64,000 nucleotides of DNA from Chrysaora quinquecirrha (Eukaryota; Cnidaria; Scyphozoa; Semaeostomeae; Pelagiidae), in NCBI GenBank assembly GCA_014526335.1, contig JACTAT010000015.1, positions 2,369,310 through 2,433,309 of the forward strand. Direction: 5' to 3'. Numbering within the stretch: position 1 is the stretch's first letter; each line of letters opens with the position of its first letter. The notes under the pieces were generated by a model that worked only from the letters and a program-made list of their open reading frames with translations, was not told the origin of the DNA and did not search any database. The position numbers and the translations under genes are program-made. Below are positions 36,255 through 48,867 of this stretch, in pieces.

Positions 36255-36607
36255 CACTTTTTTTTATAAGAACCAGGAAATTTTGATTGAGGCTTGCTGT
36301 TCTTAAGTTTTTGCCTTTTTTGAGGCTGAAATGTTCTTAATCTGTTCTTAATTCATTGGTTACTGAGACATCTAGATTTTGTCAGTGAATGTCTTTAGTG
36401 GTAATAGGGTTGTGTAAAAATGAAGCATGCTTGTCCATTTCATTGTTTGCTTGCTTTTTACGTTGTCTGACTGTCGTACTTTCATATTTAGCTGATATTC
36501 TCAGGGCTTATGAAAACGCCCAGCCTCAACTTGTTCTTATTTTGTTCTTAAAATCTGGGCAAAATCCAGGCTCGTGTTCTTATAAATTGTTCTTATAAAA
36601 AAGAGTG
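36255..36607. mobile_element. TA-flanked MITE, AAGAAC subgroup, diverged copy
   Basis: Ends CACTTTTTTTTATAAGAACC and TTCTTATAAAAAAGAGTG, flanked by TA. The interior word GTTCTTA or AAGAAC is repeated at least five times, next to GAGGCTGAAATG and CAGCCTCAAC. Confidence 0.7.
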
Positions 36608-37044
36608 TATGTCTCAAAAATCCCCTAGCATTCGATAGCTTCACCAAAGGCATGATTTCCTTAGCAGAAGCTAAGCGTAGGTCATATGGTTCGAGTTTCG
36701 AAATGGTTGACCAATTCATGCTGTATCTCATTGGAAAAGGCTAATAGCTTGTGCTTGTTGAACAGATGTGTTGAATTGTGACCTAGTTCTTGTAGTTAGT
36801 GATTCAGAATATAGCCTGATGTTTCTGAAATTAGTTTTGAATTTCGCAACTCGACATGTGGGCTGCTTGCTATGTTTTCGAAGTTATAACTTAACTTTTC
36901 TTAATTAGTACAATGTTGTTTTTCTGATTTGCTGAGTCTAGCGTTACTGTTGAACATGTTTTCGTCCTCCACAATGTGCATTTAATTGCTGTAGCTGCTA
37001 ACCATTCAAGCTTGGAGAGCAACAAGGTCACGTACAACGTAATA

Positions 37045-37410
37045 CACGTTTTTTATACACGTTTTTTACAAGGAATCTTTGGTTTGGTTGAGGCTGGAGC
37101 TTCTTAATTTTTAACAAATTCAGGCTCAAAGCTCCATACACTGTTCCTTGTCGTCAAATATGTTTCCATACTACTTTTCACAGCAAATTCATTTAAATTT
37201 GCCTCTATTTCTAAATATAAATGAAGTTGTTTTGGAAGCACGATGGGAAATATGTTGTTATTCAGTTATTTAGTTCTTTAAATCGTCTTATTCTTGAAAA
37301 AGTTATTCTTAATTTTTCATCTGAGCCCCTATAGTTTCTTGAAGTTTTTTAATTTTTGGGAATTTTTACCCTCGAGTTCCTTATAAAGGTGTTCCTTTAA
37401 AAAAATCGTG
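37045..37410. mobile_element. TA-flanked MITE, AAGGAAC-type, diverged copy
   Basis: Starts CACGTTTTTT (with a doubled TACACGTTTTTT) and ends GTTCCTTTAAAAAAATCGTG followed by TA. Shares GAGGCTGGAGCTTCTTAATT with 44715-45120 and GTTCCTTATAAAGGTGTTCC with 53070-53140. Confidence 0.65.
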
Positions 37411-37991
37411 TATTAGAATTTACGTTGTCAGAAATGAAAAGTTGGACATTCAGGTTTATGTGATTGGAAACTCAAACATATACTGTGAAACTGTTTACTT
37501 CTTAGAGATTGAAAAATATTCTCTGACCAAATGTAAATACTAAAAAGTAAAGGCTTAGTAGCTTTTGTATCCCATTTGTGAAAGCAAAGGTGAAAGGAGG
37601 ATCTTCAAGCCTGCTTAGCCTTTCAAATATAAGGACCTACCTGTTGGGAATGGCGGCTGCTTGCTTTGCGGCAGTAATTAAGCGCTATTAGCAGAGTATA
37701 CACGCCCACCCAGGTTTGGCTGCCAACTACGTGCTTCCGTCACATGGTTATTTTCGTATATGCTAATTAATGCTTTTAAATTTTTGGGGATAAAAGAGTT
37801 GTGACGGAAGGGTAAATTAGTTAGTTTTTGGGTTTTCAGTCTTGAGAGTCTTTTCTTTGAGTTGTTTTTCGCTATGGATTCTTTTATGCTTATTAATCTT
37901 CGAGTTTATTAGAACGATGTGTTTTCTCGTATTTTCTCTGTTTTTCATGCCATAGTGCTGCGTAGGGGGCCTGTTTCGATAGGTTTCCCAC

Positions 37992-38217
37992 ACTGCCTGG
38001 CCAAACGATCAAACTTTGTTGGTCAAACGCTAATGTTTTGCTTCAAAAGCAATGTTCAACTGTTGGCCTTGTCATTAACCATTGCTTGTTACAGGCAGAA
38101 TTTGCTTAGCGATGTTTTGAAGACTTGAGGCGTGGCAAAACATCCGAATATTTTGCTTGACAAGCAGATTTCAGATGTTTGACAAGCAATGTTTGATCGT
38201 TTGGTCAAGGCCTTAGA
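37992..38217. mobile_element. Foldback MITE, group A, copy 7
   Basis: GCCTGGCCAAACGATCAAAC on the left and GATCGTTTGGTCAAGGCCTT on the right are inverted repeats; TTTCAGATGTTTGACAAGCA is shared with other copies. Confidence 0.7.
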
Positions 38218-39323
38218 TAAGGTACTACCACTACTGCTATAGATGGCGTTTCGTTAGCTACTCTGCCTTGCTTGAGTCCAATGTTCAAGGATTTTTGGAC
38301 GCTTTGCCTTCTCCAGTGATTGTTGGCTTTTAGAGCCCTGTCTTGGTTGTATTGATCTGTTTCTCTATTGACTATTTCTTTACATGTTGATCTAAAATAG
38401 AACATTAATCTGGGCCGTTAGTTAACGGGGCTCAATATCTTAGCCAATTATATGGACTTTTAGGTAACGAGGTCCAAATCGGTATGCTGTTTAAAAAGTC
38501 TACCAACAAGTTAAGTTGAGTTCGAATTTCGAAATTGAAAAGCACGGATCGCTAATGAAATTATTCCCAGAATTCCTTTCGTAAAACCTTATGAAAAACA
38601 AGGGGTTGACAGAAACGGCGGCCATCTTTTGCGGAAACCTCTTTTGTACCGTTTTGAAAGTTGAAATGTCTCTCTGCAAATGCTTGCACCGTTCACCGTT
38701 TTTCGTCCATATCTCCTAAAATCGAGAAATCCACCTTGCAAAGAACGTAACTTAGAAATGTTTCTTATCTTCAAAAATTAACGTGATGGAAAGAAAAGGA
38801 AATCAGATCAATCAAAATGAATGGAGGCCAGGCTCTTTTTATCTCCTTCTTAGATCTTATTCTTTTTTATCTATAAACAACTAAAGACAATTTTAATTTA
38901 TTTTTTATTGCTTGAACAACAATTATTAAACGTTCAGGTCATTTTCTACAACAACTCTTTGGCAATAAATGTTTTAAAAGTTGCATTATAAATCAACAAA
39001 GCGAGTTTTAATCCTCTTATTTTTAATCATTATTACTCTTTTTTGTATAATTGAATTTAGTTCACTTTTAGTCTGTTTAAAACAAATGAAAATGGCGACA
39101 TGTGTGATTCTATACTGTATCTTTAAGACCCTCGCCTAAGTACATTATAGATCCAGTTCGGGCGAGAAATCGAAGGAAATCCTAACCTTCAGTCAGCCTC
39201 CAGCCTGAAAGTATATATTTGGAACTAATAAGTTAGAAACATTTTAGCCCTTGGTTCAAAGAGAATTCTATTAAAGGATTTTCAATCCACCTATTGGGGT
39301 TTAAATGTAATTTGTGTGAGTTA

Positions 39324-39703
39324 CACTCTTTTTTTTATAAGAATACTATAAATTTTGCCCAGCCTCAATGTTCTTAAGAAATTTTCGTTTTGAGCCTGAA
39401 AATATTATTAAAGTATTCTTATTCTTATTCTTATTCAAACATGATATGGTTTCAGGGGAACATAGTTAAAAGAAAAATTACGAGTAAATGGCGGAGAGAA
39501 AGAAAAATTCAACTATTATAACAATAAGAATGTTGTTTAACAATCATGAAGTTTCGTTTTAACATTGCAAAACAGGCAACTGCTGAAAAATGAGGCACAA
39601 ATATGCGAGCTGAGGCTGAGCATATTCTTACAATATTCTTAAAAATTTGATGATTCTGAGCCTCAATATTCTTATAAACTTTATTCTTATAAAAAAAGAG
39701 TGT
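39324..39703. mobile_element. TA-flanked MITE, AAGAA subgroup, copy 2
   Basis: Near-identical to 22900-23269 along its whole length, flanked by TA. High similarity between copies on the two sides of Zic exon 1 points to recent activity. Confidence 0.85.
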
Positions 39704-40307
39704 AGCCTACTTTATGGACTCCGAAACATGCATTTGGAGCAATGATAAGCCTTGCCTGTGAAAGCTGCCAAACCTTGAACCATGTTTTTTTCCTGGCAGT
39801 TGCTTCAGACCCGATGTCAAGAACCTACACCTTCACGCTGATTTCGGTATACACCCCTTTGCATAAGAACCTAAACAGGCTGTGTCCAAAAAATGAGGTT
39901 CCTATATGCGGGTTTTTATGTACCATAACGTTCCTTTACGTTCTGTTTGAAGAAGTAGTCAGTTTCAAATTCGCTAGATCATCTGTTAGGAGTGGAATTT
40001 TATTGATAAAAGCCAAGGGTTTGATCAGTGTTTCTTGAGTCCTTTACTAAAAGCGTACACAGAAATTTCGAAAGCAATCTATCACCGACTAAACGTTGAA
40101 CTGAATTGGCTACAAACAATCCCCGTCCAAACGTTAAATTGACTTGGCTACAAACAATCTGCAAACATGAAAAATATGACTTTTTAAGATAATACATCGT
40201 AGAACAACGCTGGCCTCAAGCAACAACTACTTATCGCAACAACGTTTTATGTATTGCCATGCAGATCTACTGTTCTGTATTCATTTTTCTTTTCTTCCAT
40301 CCTTCAG

Positions 40308-40776
40308 GACCGAAATGCTAAGAAAAGAATCAAAGAGGAATAAGAGTATGAATCCAGCTAAGCACATGAAAGGCTGCAAGGTATGTTCTATGCAGTTAAT
40401 AACTCTTTTAAGCCTTATGTACTTGAATACCGATTACGATTCCAGTTATACCAGTTGTGGAAGTATCGCAAGTCAATGCAGGTCGCGGCATTTGAGACAA
40501 CTACCGTATGCCATATGCATCGATCTGCAGCGTGTGTAACCAAAGTAGAAAAAGTGCTAATCTGTTGAACTTATATTCGGATGACTGTGGAAACTTCACA
40601 TTAGGCTTGAGATCGATTTATTCCACGATGTTCAAAATCAGTACCTGGCTTAATGTGCTAAATTACTTTAATCTTGCTGCTCTATTTATAATACCAGCTC
40701 TATGTCCTGAGTGTGCATGGGCCAGGACATTCTTCAACCAATGCTCAACTGTGACAGAAAACTTCGGTTTTCAAAG
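40308..40776 (+). other. Possible plus-strand exons (40308-40380 and 40698-40776)
   Basis: The first has a strong acceptor (TTCTTCCATCCTTCAG) and donor (AAG then GTATGT) around a Lys-rich open stretch reading TEMLRKESKRNKSMN. The second has acceptor ATAATACCAG and donor GTAAGG around CPECAWARTFFNQCS. Their phases do not join directly, so another exon would be needed. No family recognised. Confidence 0.2.
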
Positions 40777-41251
40777 GTAAGGACAAGAAAATTAAGAGAT
40801 TTATTGCAAAGCCACTTTTTGTAAAATAGTGTGGTATTTCCTAGAGTGTTGCCCCCAGTTAGCAAATCTTGAGCTATTTTTTTGGAAAATGAAAGTTCAT
40901 ATATATTACATGCTAGCAAGAAATGAAAACTATATCATCGTATCACCGATTCGATCTTCTTTCCTTCAAAACCAAGCTCCAGAAAAAGCCCCTTCCATTG
41001 GTATTGAGAATTCAGAAAAAGACCCTTGGAAAAAAGTCTTTGTAGAGAGGCTTATATTGCAGTTTGAGTTTCAGTTATGACATAGCTGGCATAAAGGTTT
41101 TGCTGGAGAACGAATTTCATACATGAAACTATAATTGGGATGTCGATTTACAATGACAGACATTTCTATGCAGTGATGTATGCTATGCATTTATAAAAAT
41201 TTTCAGGGGCTAAGGTAAGGTAACTCAAATATAATTTTAACAACAGCCCCC

Positions 41252-41432
41252 TGAAGGTGCTGTGGCGTCGTGGTGTAATCCAGCTGACTCATGGTGTCAG
41301 AAGCTCAGTGTGGAAAGGGTTAGAGCCCAGCCACGGTAGCGTCACAACCAGAGTCGAAGTCTCGATTAGTTAACCTACTACTGAGATTCTAGCGACTGGC
41401 GCTGAAACACCATTTCATTTTCACCCTGAGCC
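41252..41432 (+). mobile_element. tRNA-derived SINE, family B, copy 2
   Basis: GTGCTGTGGCGTCGTGGTGT, AATCCAGCTGACTCATGG, a decayed box B GGGTTAGAGCCC, then GTCACAACCAGAGTCGAAG and TAGCGACTGGCGCTGAAACA, ending CACCATTTCATTTTCACC. Confidence 0.8.
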
Positions 41433-42660
41433 CCCTTGAAACCACCTTTATCGCTATGTAGCAAATTTACTATGGAATTATCTACGACTTGAAACACGAT
41501 GTTATAGTAGATAGTTACAACTTATGTTGTCTTTTTTATGGATCGTGCTCGTGCAGTGTCGTGCAGAGGCAAGACGGTTTTGGCTTGTTTTTGTTTCTAT
41601 TGGTTTATCGCTGCTAACGGTAGTATTTAAAAGTGCATGTTTTGAACAAACCACTCTTGCAAAATCAACATCAGAGATTTTGATTCTGAATTAAATTGCC
41701 AGGAGACGATATTTACAAACGAAAGGACCCTAGTGCATCCTGCTGATCACGAAATCAGAATGAATTGGTTGCCCTGTTTCATTGATATGGTAACCCTGTT
41801 TTTTCTGTTGAACGCATGTGACTTTCACCGCTTTCACCGCTTTTTAAGATGTTTTTGTTTTCTTTGGCATTAAGGCCTGTTTTTCGTTTCTTCAGTTAAG
41901 AAGCCGAAATCACTAATCCAAAATTTTGCTTTCAAGTTCAAAGAGATGCAAGAACGCCTATCGCAAGTGCAGTTAAATTGATAATAGCTTTATAACACAG
42001 TGCATATTGCGAGGGTTTACAAATATAGGTGGCTTGCTTACTTGTCTGTTCGTGTCATGATAAACTAAGATATGTATGGCAGCATTGTAGGGAGGAGAAA
42101 GGTTTTTTGGGGGGGGCGTATTCTTGTTAAAATTAAAATAGGAACAATATCAATAGCTCTGTTATGGTATATGTGGAGCCATACCTACCATACTTAGCAG
42201 GCTCCTAAGCTGCAACTACCCTACAAAACAGCAATAAAGAGAACATTACCTTTGCGGCTTTATACATTGAATTAAAGGCGTAGAAGTCGGATAGAAGCCG
42301 GGAGGCCAATGAATAATACAATTTTTTTTCAATTGCCTAAAAATATGCCACTGTTAAGGAATTTTTTTTTTGGAAATTACTTAGCTCTTCAACAATAAAA
42401 ATCACTTTCGGTGTCCTATTCTTTGAAAATAATTAAGAAATCTAAGGTGCACATAGAACGTCTACTATTATTTAAAAGGCTACTGAAGATTTAGACGTTT
42501 CAATCCTGTCATTTTGTAGAGTTGGCTATTGGACGCAAATTTGGTGATTGTGTCATTACATTCGTCGTACTCTTCGCAAGCAGCAACAGTTACCTTTGAA
42601 CAACCAAAACAACGTAATTTCTGTTTGCTTCAAAGTGCAACCACTCTGTTGAAATAGCAT

Positions 42661-42858
42661 TTAGGTTGTTGTAGCTGTTAGAGGTTGTTGTTGCTGCTTC
42701 TGTCGACTTGGGCGAACTGTAACAAGTCTAATTTGTTTCGATTGCGTGACCCATTTTGATCTAGCCTCGCAATAGTTCTCAATATCATTGATCGAGTCGC
42801 GAAGTATCTTATCGTATGTTAACTGTAGAAAACAAGCAAGGCAATAATTCTTCACCAT
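42661..42858 (-). CDS. Small ORF or terminal exon, unknown
   Basis: Minus-strand frame of 65 codons from ATG 42858. It may instead be a last exon beginning at 42822 after the acceptor TTGTTTTCTACAG. It reads TYDKILRDSINDIENYC then QKQQQQPLTATTT before TAA. The mix of charged and polar residues looks coding-like but no family was recognised. If it is an exon, its upstream partners would lie between 43 and 45 kb. Confidence 0.22.
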   Translation of the reverse strand: MVKNYCLACFLQLTYDKILRDSINDIENYCEARSKWVTQSKQIRLVTVRPSRQKQQQQPLTATTT

Positions 42859-42999
42859 ATTTCACTGCTCTAGTGCGATAGCATGAATTCCAGTACACAT
42901 CGTATAGCTGCGTAAAACGACAATCAGCTCTGTTTTAGCTGTTTTGTGGTTTATAAAACACTTCTATCCGATGCCGCGAGCCGATTGATCACATGACAA

Positions 43000-43640
43000 T
43001 GCCCAGTTGAATCTCAGTTGTTTGATTGGCAGAATTTGTCGATTGGAAAACTCTAAACGACGGCTCTCACCCGCTGCACTAGAGCCGCTTACCCATAAAG
43101 ATCAACAATATGTCAGTCGTTCAAAGATCATTTGGCTTATATCCGCTAATATGGTGTTCATATAGAAGTCGAAAAAACAAGAATCGAGGTTCTGCGACCT
43201 GTGCCCTGATAATTGACAGCAAAGCCCCTGGAAGAACAGTTGAGCGGACTGAAGATTCGTATAAGATTCGATTTCACGCCTTCCGATCTTCAACTGGATA
43301 CCTCAGCCTGCCTCAGCTTGCCACAGCCTTTCCGCCACACCATCTCATGGCATCCGAAGAGCAATCTGGCTTGTCCGTCGCGTTATCAAGGGACGCAGAA
43401 CGCTCTTCAAAAGTGGGAAGGCAAATGAAAAATAGGAAACATGACCTTCCCCACTCTACTGACGTTAATATTCGTCAGGGCACATTGCCGCAAAAGTAGA
43501 GGATATTTGAAGGGTGCATCTCAAAGCGGCTGAGGCGGAACACGGCAGGTACCAAAATCTATTGAGATATTAACGGAGGAATCTCATGTTCGAAAGAGTG
43601 CTTACCTAAATGCAGTCCGAAAACAGGCACCGTGCAGGCA
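43000..43640. other. GC-richer segment with overlapping open frames, unassigned
   Basis: Compared with its neighbours this stretch is richer in GC and has a 129-codon frame on the plus strand (43110-43499). A second GC-richer patch with a 105-codon minus-strand frame lies at 44261-44578. Neither resembles a known protein. They could be exons, untranslated first exons or chance. Confidence 0.2.
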
Positions 43641-43645
43641 CTTGC

Positions 43646-44037
43646 ACGCTTTTTTTATAAGGAACCTATCTCAAGGCCTAGTTCTAAAGTTCCTTATTTT
43701 TGGGCCACTTTTGAGACGATTGTAGTTCCAAAAGTTTCTTAATAGTTCCTTAATTTTAACTGCACCTACAGTGGTCTTAACAATAAAAGAGAGAAATTTG
43801 CATGTGAGCAAAGCTCGAGACCACTCAAAGAAACATTGGATACATGCTTAACGTACAATTTCTGTGATTTTCGACTGCAAATGAATGGAACCGGCTTTCT
43901 AATTCTTGATTATTTGGAGTGATAAAAGTATTCAACATTCAAAAGTTTCTTAATGATTTTCTCTTTAAGTATAGTAGCTATAAGTTCTTTAAAATTTCGG
44001 GCCTTCTATATGTAGGTTCCTTATAAAGTGGTTTGTA
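43646..44037. mobile_element. TA-flanked MITE, AAGGAAC subgroup, copy 3
   Basis: Starts CACGCTTTTTTTATAAGGAA. Shares AAGGCCTAGTTCTAAAGTTC, TTTTCGACTGCAAATGAATG and the final GTAGGTTCCTTATAAAGTGG with the copies at 25204 and 27137. Confidence 0.75.
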
Positions 44038-44714
44038 TTTTTGTAGGAAAATAGGGCCATGCCCCCTGGATCCACGGTTTTTTTCGACCCTGCACAGTCA
44101 AGCTAAGAAGTTTAACAAAATACTGTCTAAGGTTTGTACGTAAGAAAAATGTTCTGCTAATGATCGATATCGCGTGATCAATAGTTACGCATCATAATGT
44201 TGGAATGCATGAAGATGTAAGCAGGGGAAGTTTTCCCGCCAAAATCCTAATTTATGCGCATCAATCAATCAATGAATGTAGAAAAGAGAAAAATATGAAT
44301 TGCGGCGGGATTGAGGGCAAATCTTTTTCCTGTTTGACTTGGTTTTTAATGTGACGTCTTTCAAACAGCTTTTCAACTCTAACAACGACACATCGATATG
44401 ACAAAGTAGAAGCAGTTCGATGTAATCTGGCATCTTTGTCATTCTCCGCGGGGTCGCTGCGGTTCACCCAATTCAACTTGGATATAAACTGCTGTTGCCA
44501 GTCAATAGAGAGATATTGGATCTCTGCGGGTTCCCCGCAGGAAGCAAGTGAACCTGCAGCGTACTTCAAATAGATCATGAGTAGATTTTCATGTGAAAGA
44601 TAAATACAATGTGATCTCCACTGAGCTTTAGATTTTCTTTCTTGTCAATCATAAATTCACTCATCTTTCTGATGTTATGTAATGCTTGTTTTCATCATTA
44701 AACTCAATCATTTC

Positions 44715-45120
44715 TTTTTCTACACGTATGAGGAACCTTTAGTCTAAGTCGAGGCTCTACTTAAAGTTCTTTATGAGTGTCCTAAGCAACTATAATATCG
44801 ATAGATACCTGATTTTGATAATCTAATCAAACTTATATTAAGTATTGTATTTGGACATTAAATTGTATGATGTAATTATTAAGTTGCTTGAAATGAAATG
44901 AAATGAAGGCTGGAGTTTCTTAATTTTTTTAACAAAATGGACTGAAAGTTCCTTAAAGTTCTCCTGTCGTTAAATATGTTTTTGAATATACTCCTATATG
45001 GTGTAATTCGGTTATTTAATCGAACTAGCCGTCTAAAAAGTTATTCTTAGTTTTTCATCTAAGCCTCAATATTTCCTTAAAGTTCCTTATTTTTTGGGGA
45101 ATTTTCAGCCTTCATGCCTT
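44715..45120. mobile_element. TA-flanked MITE, AAGGAAC-type, decayed
   Basis: TACACGTATGAGGAACCTTT at the left, then GGCTGGAGTTTCTTAATTTT, GAAAGTTCCTTAAAGTTC and AAGTTCCTTATTTTTTGGGG. The right terminus is lost in the following minisatellite. Confidence 0.5.
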
Positions 45121-45124
45121 CATC

Positions 45125-45490
45125 ACAGAAAGCTCTCTTAATCGTAGAGTGCGCTTAATCGTACGCAGTTCGCTCAAGTCCTTCGAAGCTCGTGTGCTTT
45201 ATCGTATGGAGTTCGCCCTATCATAGGAAGCTCGCTAAATCAGAATGAATTTCATTGTTGGGAGTTCGCTCAATCGTAACAAGCTCACTTAATGGACAGT
45301 GTGACTGATTGTAGGGAGTTCGCTCAATCAAAGGAAGTTCGCTTTAACGGATAGTTCGCCTAATCGTAGGAAGCTTTCTCCATCGCAGGAAGCTCGCTCT
45401 ATCGTAGAGTGTGCGTTATAGTAGGGAGTTCGCTTAGTCGTAGGAAGCTCGCTTAATCGTAAGGAGTTCGCTTAATCTTGTGGAGTTTTC
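45125..45490 (+). repeat. Minisatellite, about 20-bp unit
   Basis: Variants of ATCGTAGGAAGCTCGCTTA with GTAGGGAGTTCGCT alternates, about 18 units in 365 bp. No reading frame is kept. Confidence 0.85.
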
Positions 45491-46319
45491 TTGATCGAAT
45501 GATAAGGGTATTTGATGCAAAAGTTTCCATGTAACCATATATTATTGTTGCGAAATCAAACCTGATCGTAATGTATTTTAATTATTTATTGAGTAATTCT
45601 ATATAAAAAATTAATTGTTACCAAACAAAGAAAGGCTTACATATAAGAACAAATTGGAATTAGGGTGCCCGTGGCGACCCTATTAATCATTGTTTCAGAT
45701 GTTAATCTGTCGGATCGAAGGGAGAATAAATCAAAGTTATGGTTTTTTAAGAAAAACCAGTATATAAGAAAGAAGATTAAGGAAAACATCTATCATGTTA
45801 ACACGCTATTCTTGTCCTTTGTTTAAATACGATGAATTAAATGCTTCTGAGATCATAATAAAATCATCAAAAAATATCATCAATTAGCTTAATCTTGCAT
45901 CCTATACTGATATTGTATGATTTTGAATATTCATAGTCCCTTCTCATATAGAAAAACTATTTTGATTCCAATATTATCTCGGTTTAATGCCATGAAGTGC
46001 CGATAGTATCGATATAATGAAAGAGACAGTAGGGCAAGCTAGCATTGTGAGCTGTGCGTTCCACGGTACGTTATTGTTTCCCAGTATCGTTTGATTGCCA
46101 TGCCTGGATGTGCATTCAGCGTCGTTGTGTCCATGTCTCCTCTGAATAAAATACTCCACTGCACAAACGTCCTCTTCAAAAGACGAATTCTGATGTTCTG
46201 TTGTATTTTGACTCAGATGTTTTTGTGTATATATTACTATAGCGATCGTCTTCAAATGAAATTGATCGATGAATGTGAAATCATCTTCTTTGAATGAAGT
46301 TTCTTGATGCTAATTTAAC

Positions 46320-48090
46320 TGTTTGAAATCATCTTCTTTAGATGAAATCCTCTAACGTGAAGGCAGCTTCTTTTATTTGAATGCTTTGATGTGCAATCGT
46401 CTTCTTTCGATGTATTGCTTTGATGTGCAACAACTTCTTTAGATCAAGTGCTTTTGTGTGCAATCATCTTCTTTAGCTTAGGTGCTATGATGTGCAACCA
46501 TCTTTTTTGGATTAAGTGCGATGATGTGCGACCATCTTCTTTTGAAGAAATGCTTTGATGTGCAATCATCAATCATCTTCTTTTGATGAAATGCTTTGAT
46601 GTGCAATCATCTTCTTTATGTGAAATGCTTTGATGTGCAATCATCTTCTTTAGAAGTGCTCTGACGTGGAAGAATCTTCTTTAGATGAAATGCTTTGATG
46701 TGCGATCACCTTCTTTAGAAGTGCTTTTATGTGCAATCATCTTCTTTATATGAAATGCTTTGATGTGAAATTATCTTCTTCAGATAAAATGCTTTGATAT
46801 GCAATCATCTTCTTTAGCTGAAATGCTTTGATGTGCAATCATCTTCTTAAGATGAAATGCTTTGGTGTGCAATCATAATCTTAAGATAAAATGCTTTCAT
46901 TTATACCCATTTTCTTTAGATGGAATGCTTTGGTGTGCAGTTTTCTTCTTGAGATGAAATGCTTTGATGTGCAATTATCTTCTTTAGATGAAATGCTTTG
47001 ATGTACAGTCTTCTTCTTCAAATGAAATGCTTTGAATAACAATCATCTTCTTTAGATGAAATGCTTTGATGTGCAATCATCTTCATTTTATGAAATGCTT
47101 TGATGTGCAATCATCTTCTTTAGATGAAATGCTTTGATGTGCAATCATCTTCATTAGACGATCATCATCTTCATTTACTGAAATGCTTCTATGTGCAATC
47201 ATCTTCTTTTGATGAAGTAATAAAATTCTTCAAGTCAAATGCTTTGATGTGCAATCATCTTCATTTTATGAAGTACTTTGATGTGCAATCACCTTCTTTC
47301 GATGAACTGCTTTCATGTGATATCATCTTCTTTAGCTGTAATGCTTTGATGTGCAATCACCTTCTTTAGATGAAATGCTTTGATGTGCAATCATCTTCAT
47401 TTTATGAAGTACTTTGATGTGCAATCACTTTCTTTCGATGAACTGCTTTCATGTGATATCATCTTCTTTAGAATGCTTTGATGTGCAATCACCTTCTTTA
47501 GATGAAATGCTTTGATGTGCAATCATCTTCATTTATGAAGTGAAATCACCTTCTTTCGATGAACTGCTTTCATGTGATATCATCTTCTTTAGATGAAATG
47601 CTTTGATGTGCAATCACCTTCTTTAGATGAAATGCTTTGATGTGCAATCAACTTCTTTATATGAAATACTGAATTTCTTCAAATAAATGCTTTGATGTGC
47701 AATCATCTTCTTTGATGAAGTACTTTGATGTGCAATCACCTTCTTTTGATGAACTGCTTTCATGTGATATCATCATCTTTAGCTGTAATGCTTTGATGTG
47801 CAATAATCTTCTTTGGATGAAATGCTTTATGTGCAGTCAACTTCTTTATATGAAATACTGAATTTCTTCAAATAAAATGCTTTGATGTGCAATCATCTTC
47901 TTTTGATTAAGTACTTTGATGTGCAGTCACCTTCTTTTCATGAAATATTGAAATTCTTCAAATAAAATGCTTTGATGTTCAAGCATCTTCTTTTGATTAA
48001 GTACTTTGATGTGCAATCATCTTCTTTAAAAGTGCTTTGACTTTCAGTCATCTTCTTCAAAGAAACTGCTTTGATATATAGTCATATTTA
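46320..48090 (+). repeat. Minisatellite, 34-bp unit, with higher-order structure
   Basis: Base unit ATGAAATGCTTTGATGTGCA followed by ATCATCTTCTTTAG, about 50 variants over 1.77 kb. From about 47220 a longer composite with GAACTGCTTTCATGTGATAT and AAATACTGAATTTCTTCAAA sub-units recurs, so a higher-order repeat has formed. Open frames in it are by-products of the repeat. Confidence 0.9.
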
Positions 48091-48685
48091 CTGAAACATA
48101 GAAAGGTTTTCGCTGTATGAAGACTAAATAGACCTTTTCACTCAATTTCTAGAATGGAACGCGAATGTAGCATAAATCTTTGTACTTCATATTCAATACA
48201 ATGTATTGCGTATCATATTCACTCATTATCTATACCGGGTGGAGCATATTATTTTTATACTGTTTTGAAATAAAAATGAGCTTTTATTTACATTTATGGT
48301 TGGTTCAGTATCCGTCAAAACAAGAGCGAGAAACTGAGATTTAACATTTGTGAACAGCACATATCTACGTCTCTTGTTCCCGTCGCAGTACAAGAAACAA
48401 TCTCAAACATTACACTTGGTTATGTCTTTGTGAACTTCCCTGTTTCTACATGGAACTATATCAGTTCAACACTGTTGCACATTCAGCTACAATGTCAACA
48501 TTGTTAAATTTCCTTGCTATTGCTGATCAAAGAAGCCACAGGTGTTTAAGCAATCATTGATCAGTTTTAACATTATTTTTTCGTCTCACACTACTCTGCT
48601 GTTTCCAGTGTGATTCTTTCGTTTCGCGTTACCGCGAAATGAGTTAAAAACATTGGAACTAAGCTTTGTTTGTACATTTCATTCT

Positions 48686-48800
48686 GTTCTTCAATTGAAA
48701 GCAAGAAACTGGTAGTAAGGTCGAGTGGTCGAAGCGTTTGGCTCACGCTCGGGGGGTTAGTGCGAATCTCTTCGGGACTACTCTCCACAAGCACAAGCAC
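48686..48800 (+). mobile_element. tRNA-derived SINE-like unit, family C, copy 1
   Basis: AAGGTCGAGTGGTCGAAGCG resembles the D-arm of a class II (Leu/Ser) tRNA, and TTAGTGCGAATCTC resembles box B. Preceded by AATTGAAAGCAAGAAACTGG and followed by ACTCTCCACAAGC. Only about five acceptor-stem pairs are possible (GTAGT/ACTAC), so it is not called a tRNA gene. Confidence 0.5.
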
Positions 48801-48867
48801 ACGATCAACTCAGCTTCCCATCTTTTTGTTTGTACCCTAAAAGGATGTTTTATACTGTTATTGAATT

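Noticed and set aside
47124..47369. 81-codon frame with repeated CFDVQSSSF peptides
   Set aside because: The peptide repeat follows from the 34-bp DNA unit and breaks frame constantly elsewhere in the array.
46320..48090. CRISPR-like regular repeats
   Set aside because: The units are directly adjacent with no unique spacers and many variants, so it is a minisatellite in an animal genome.
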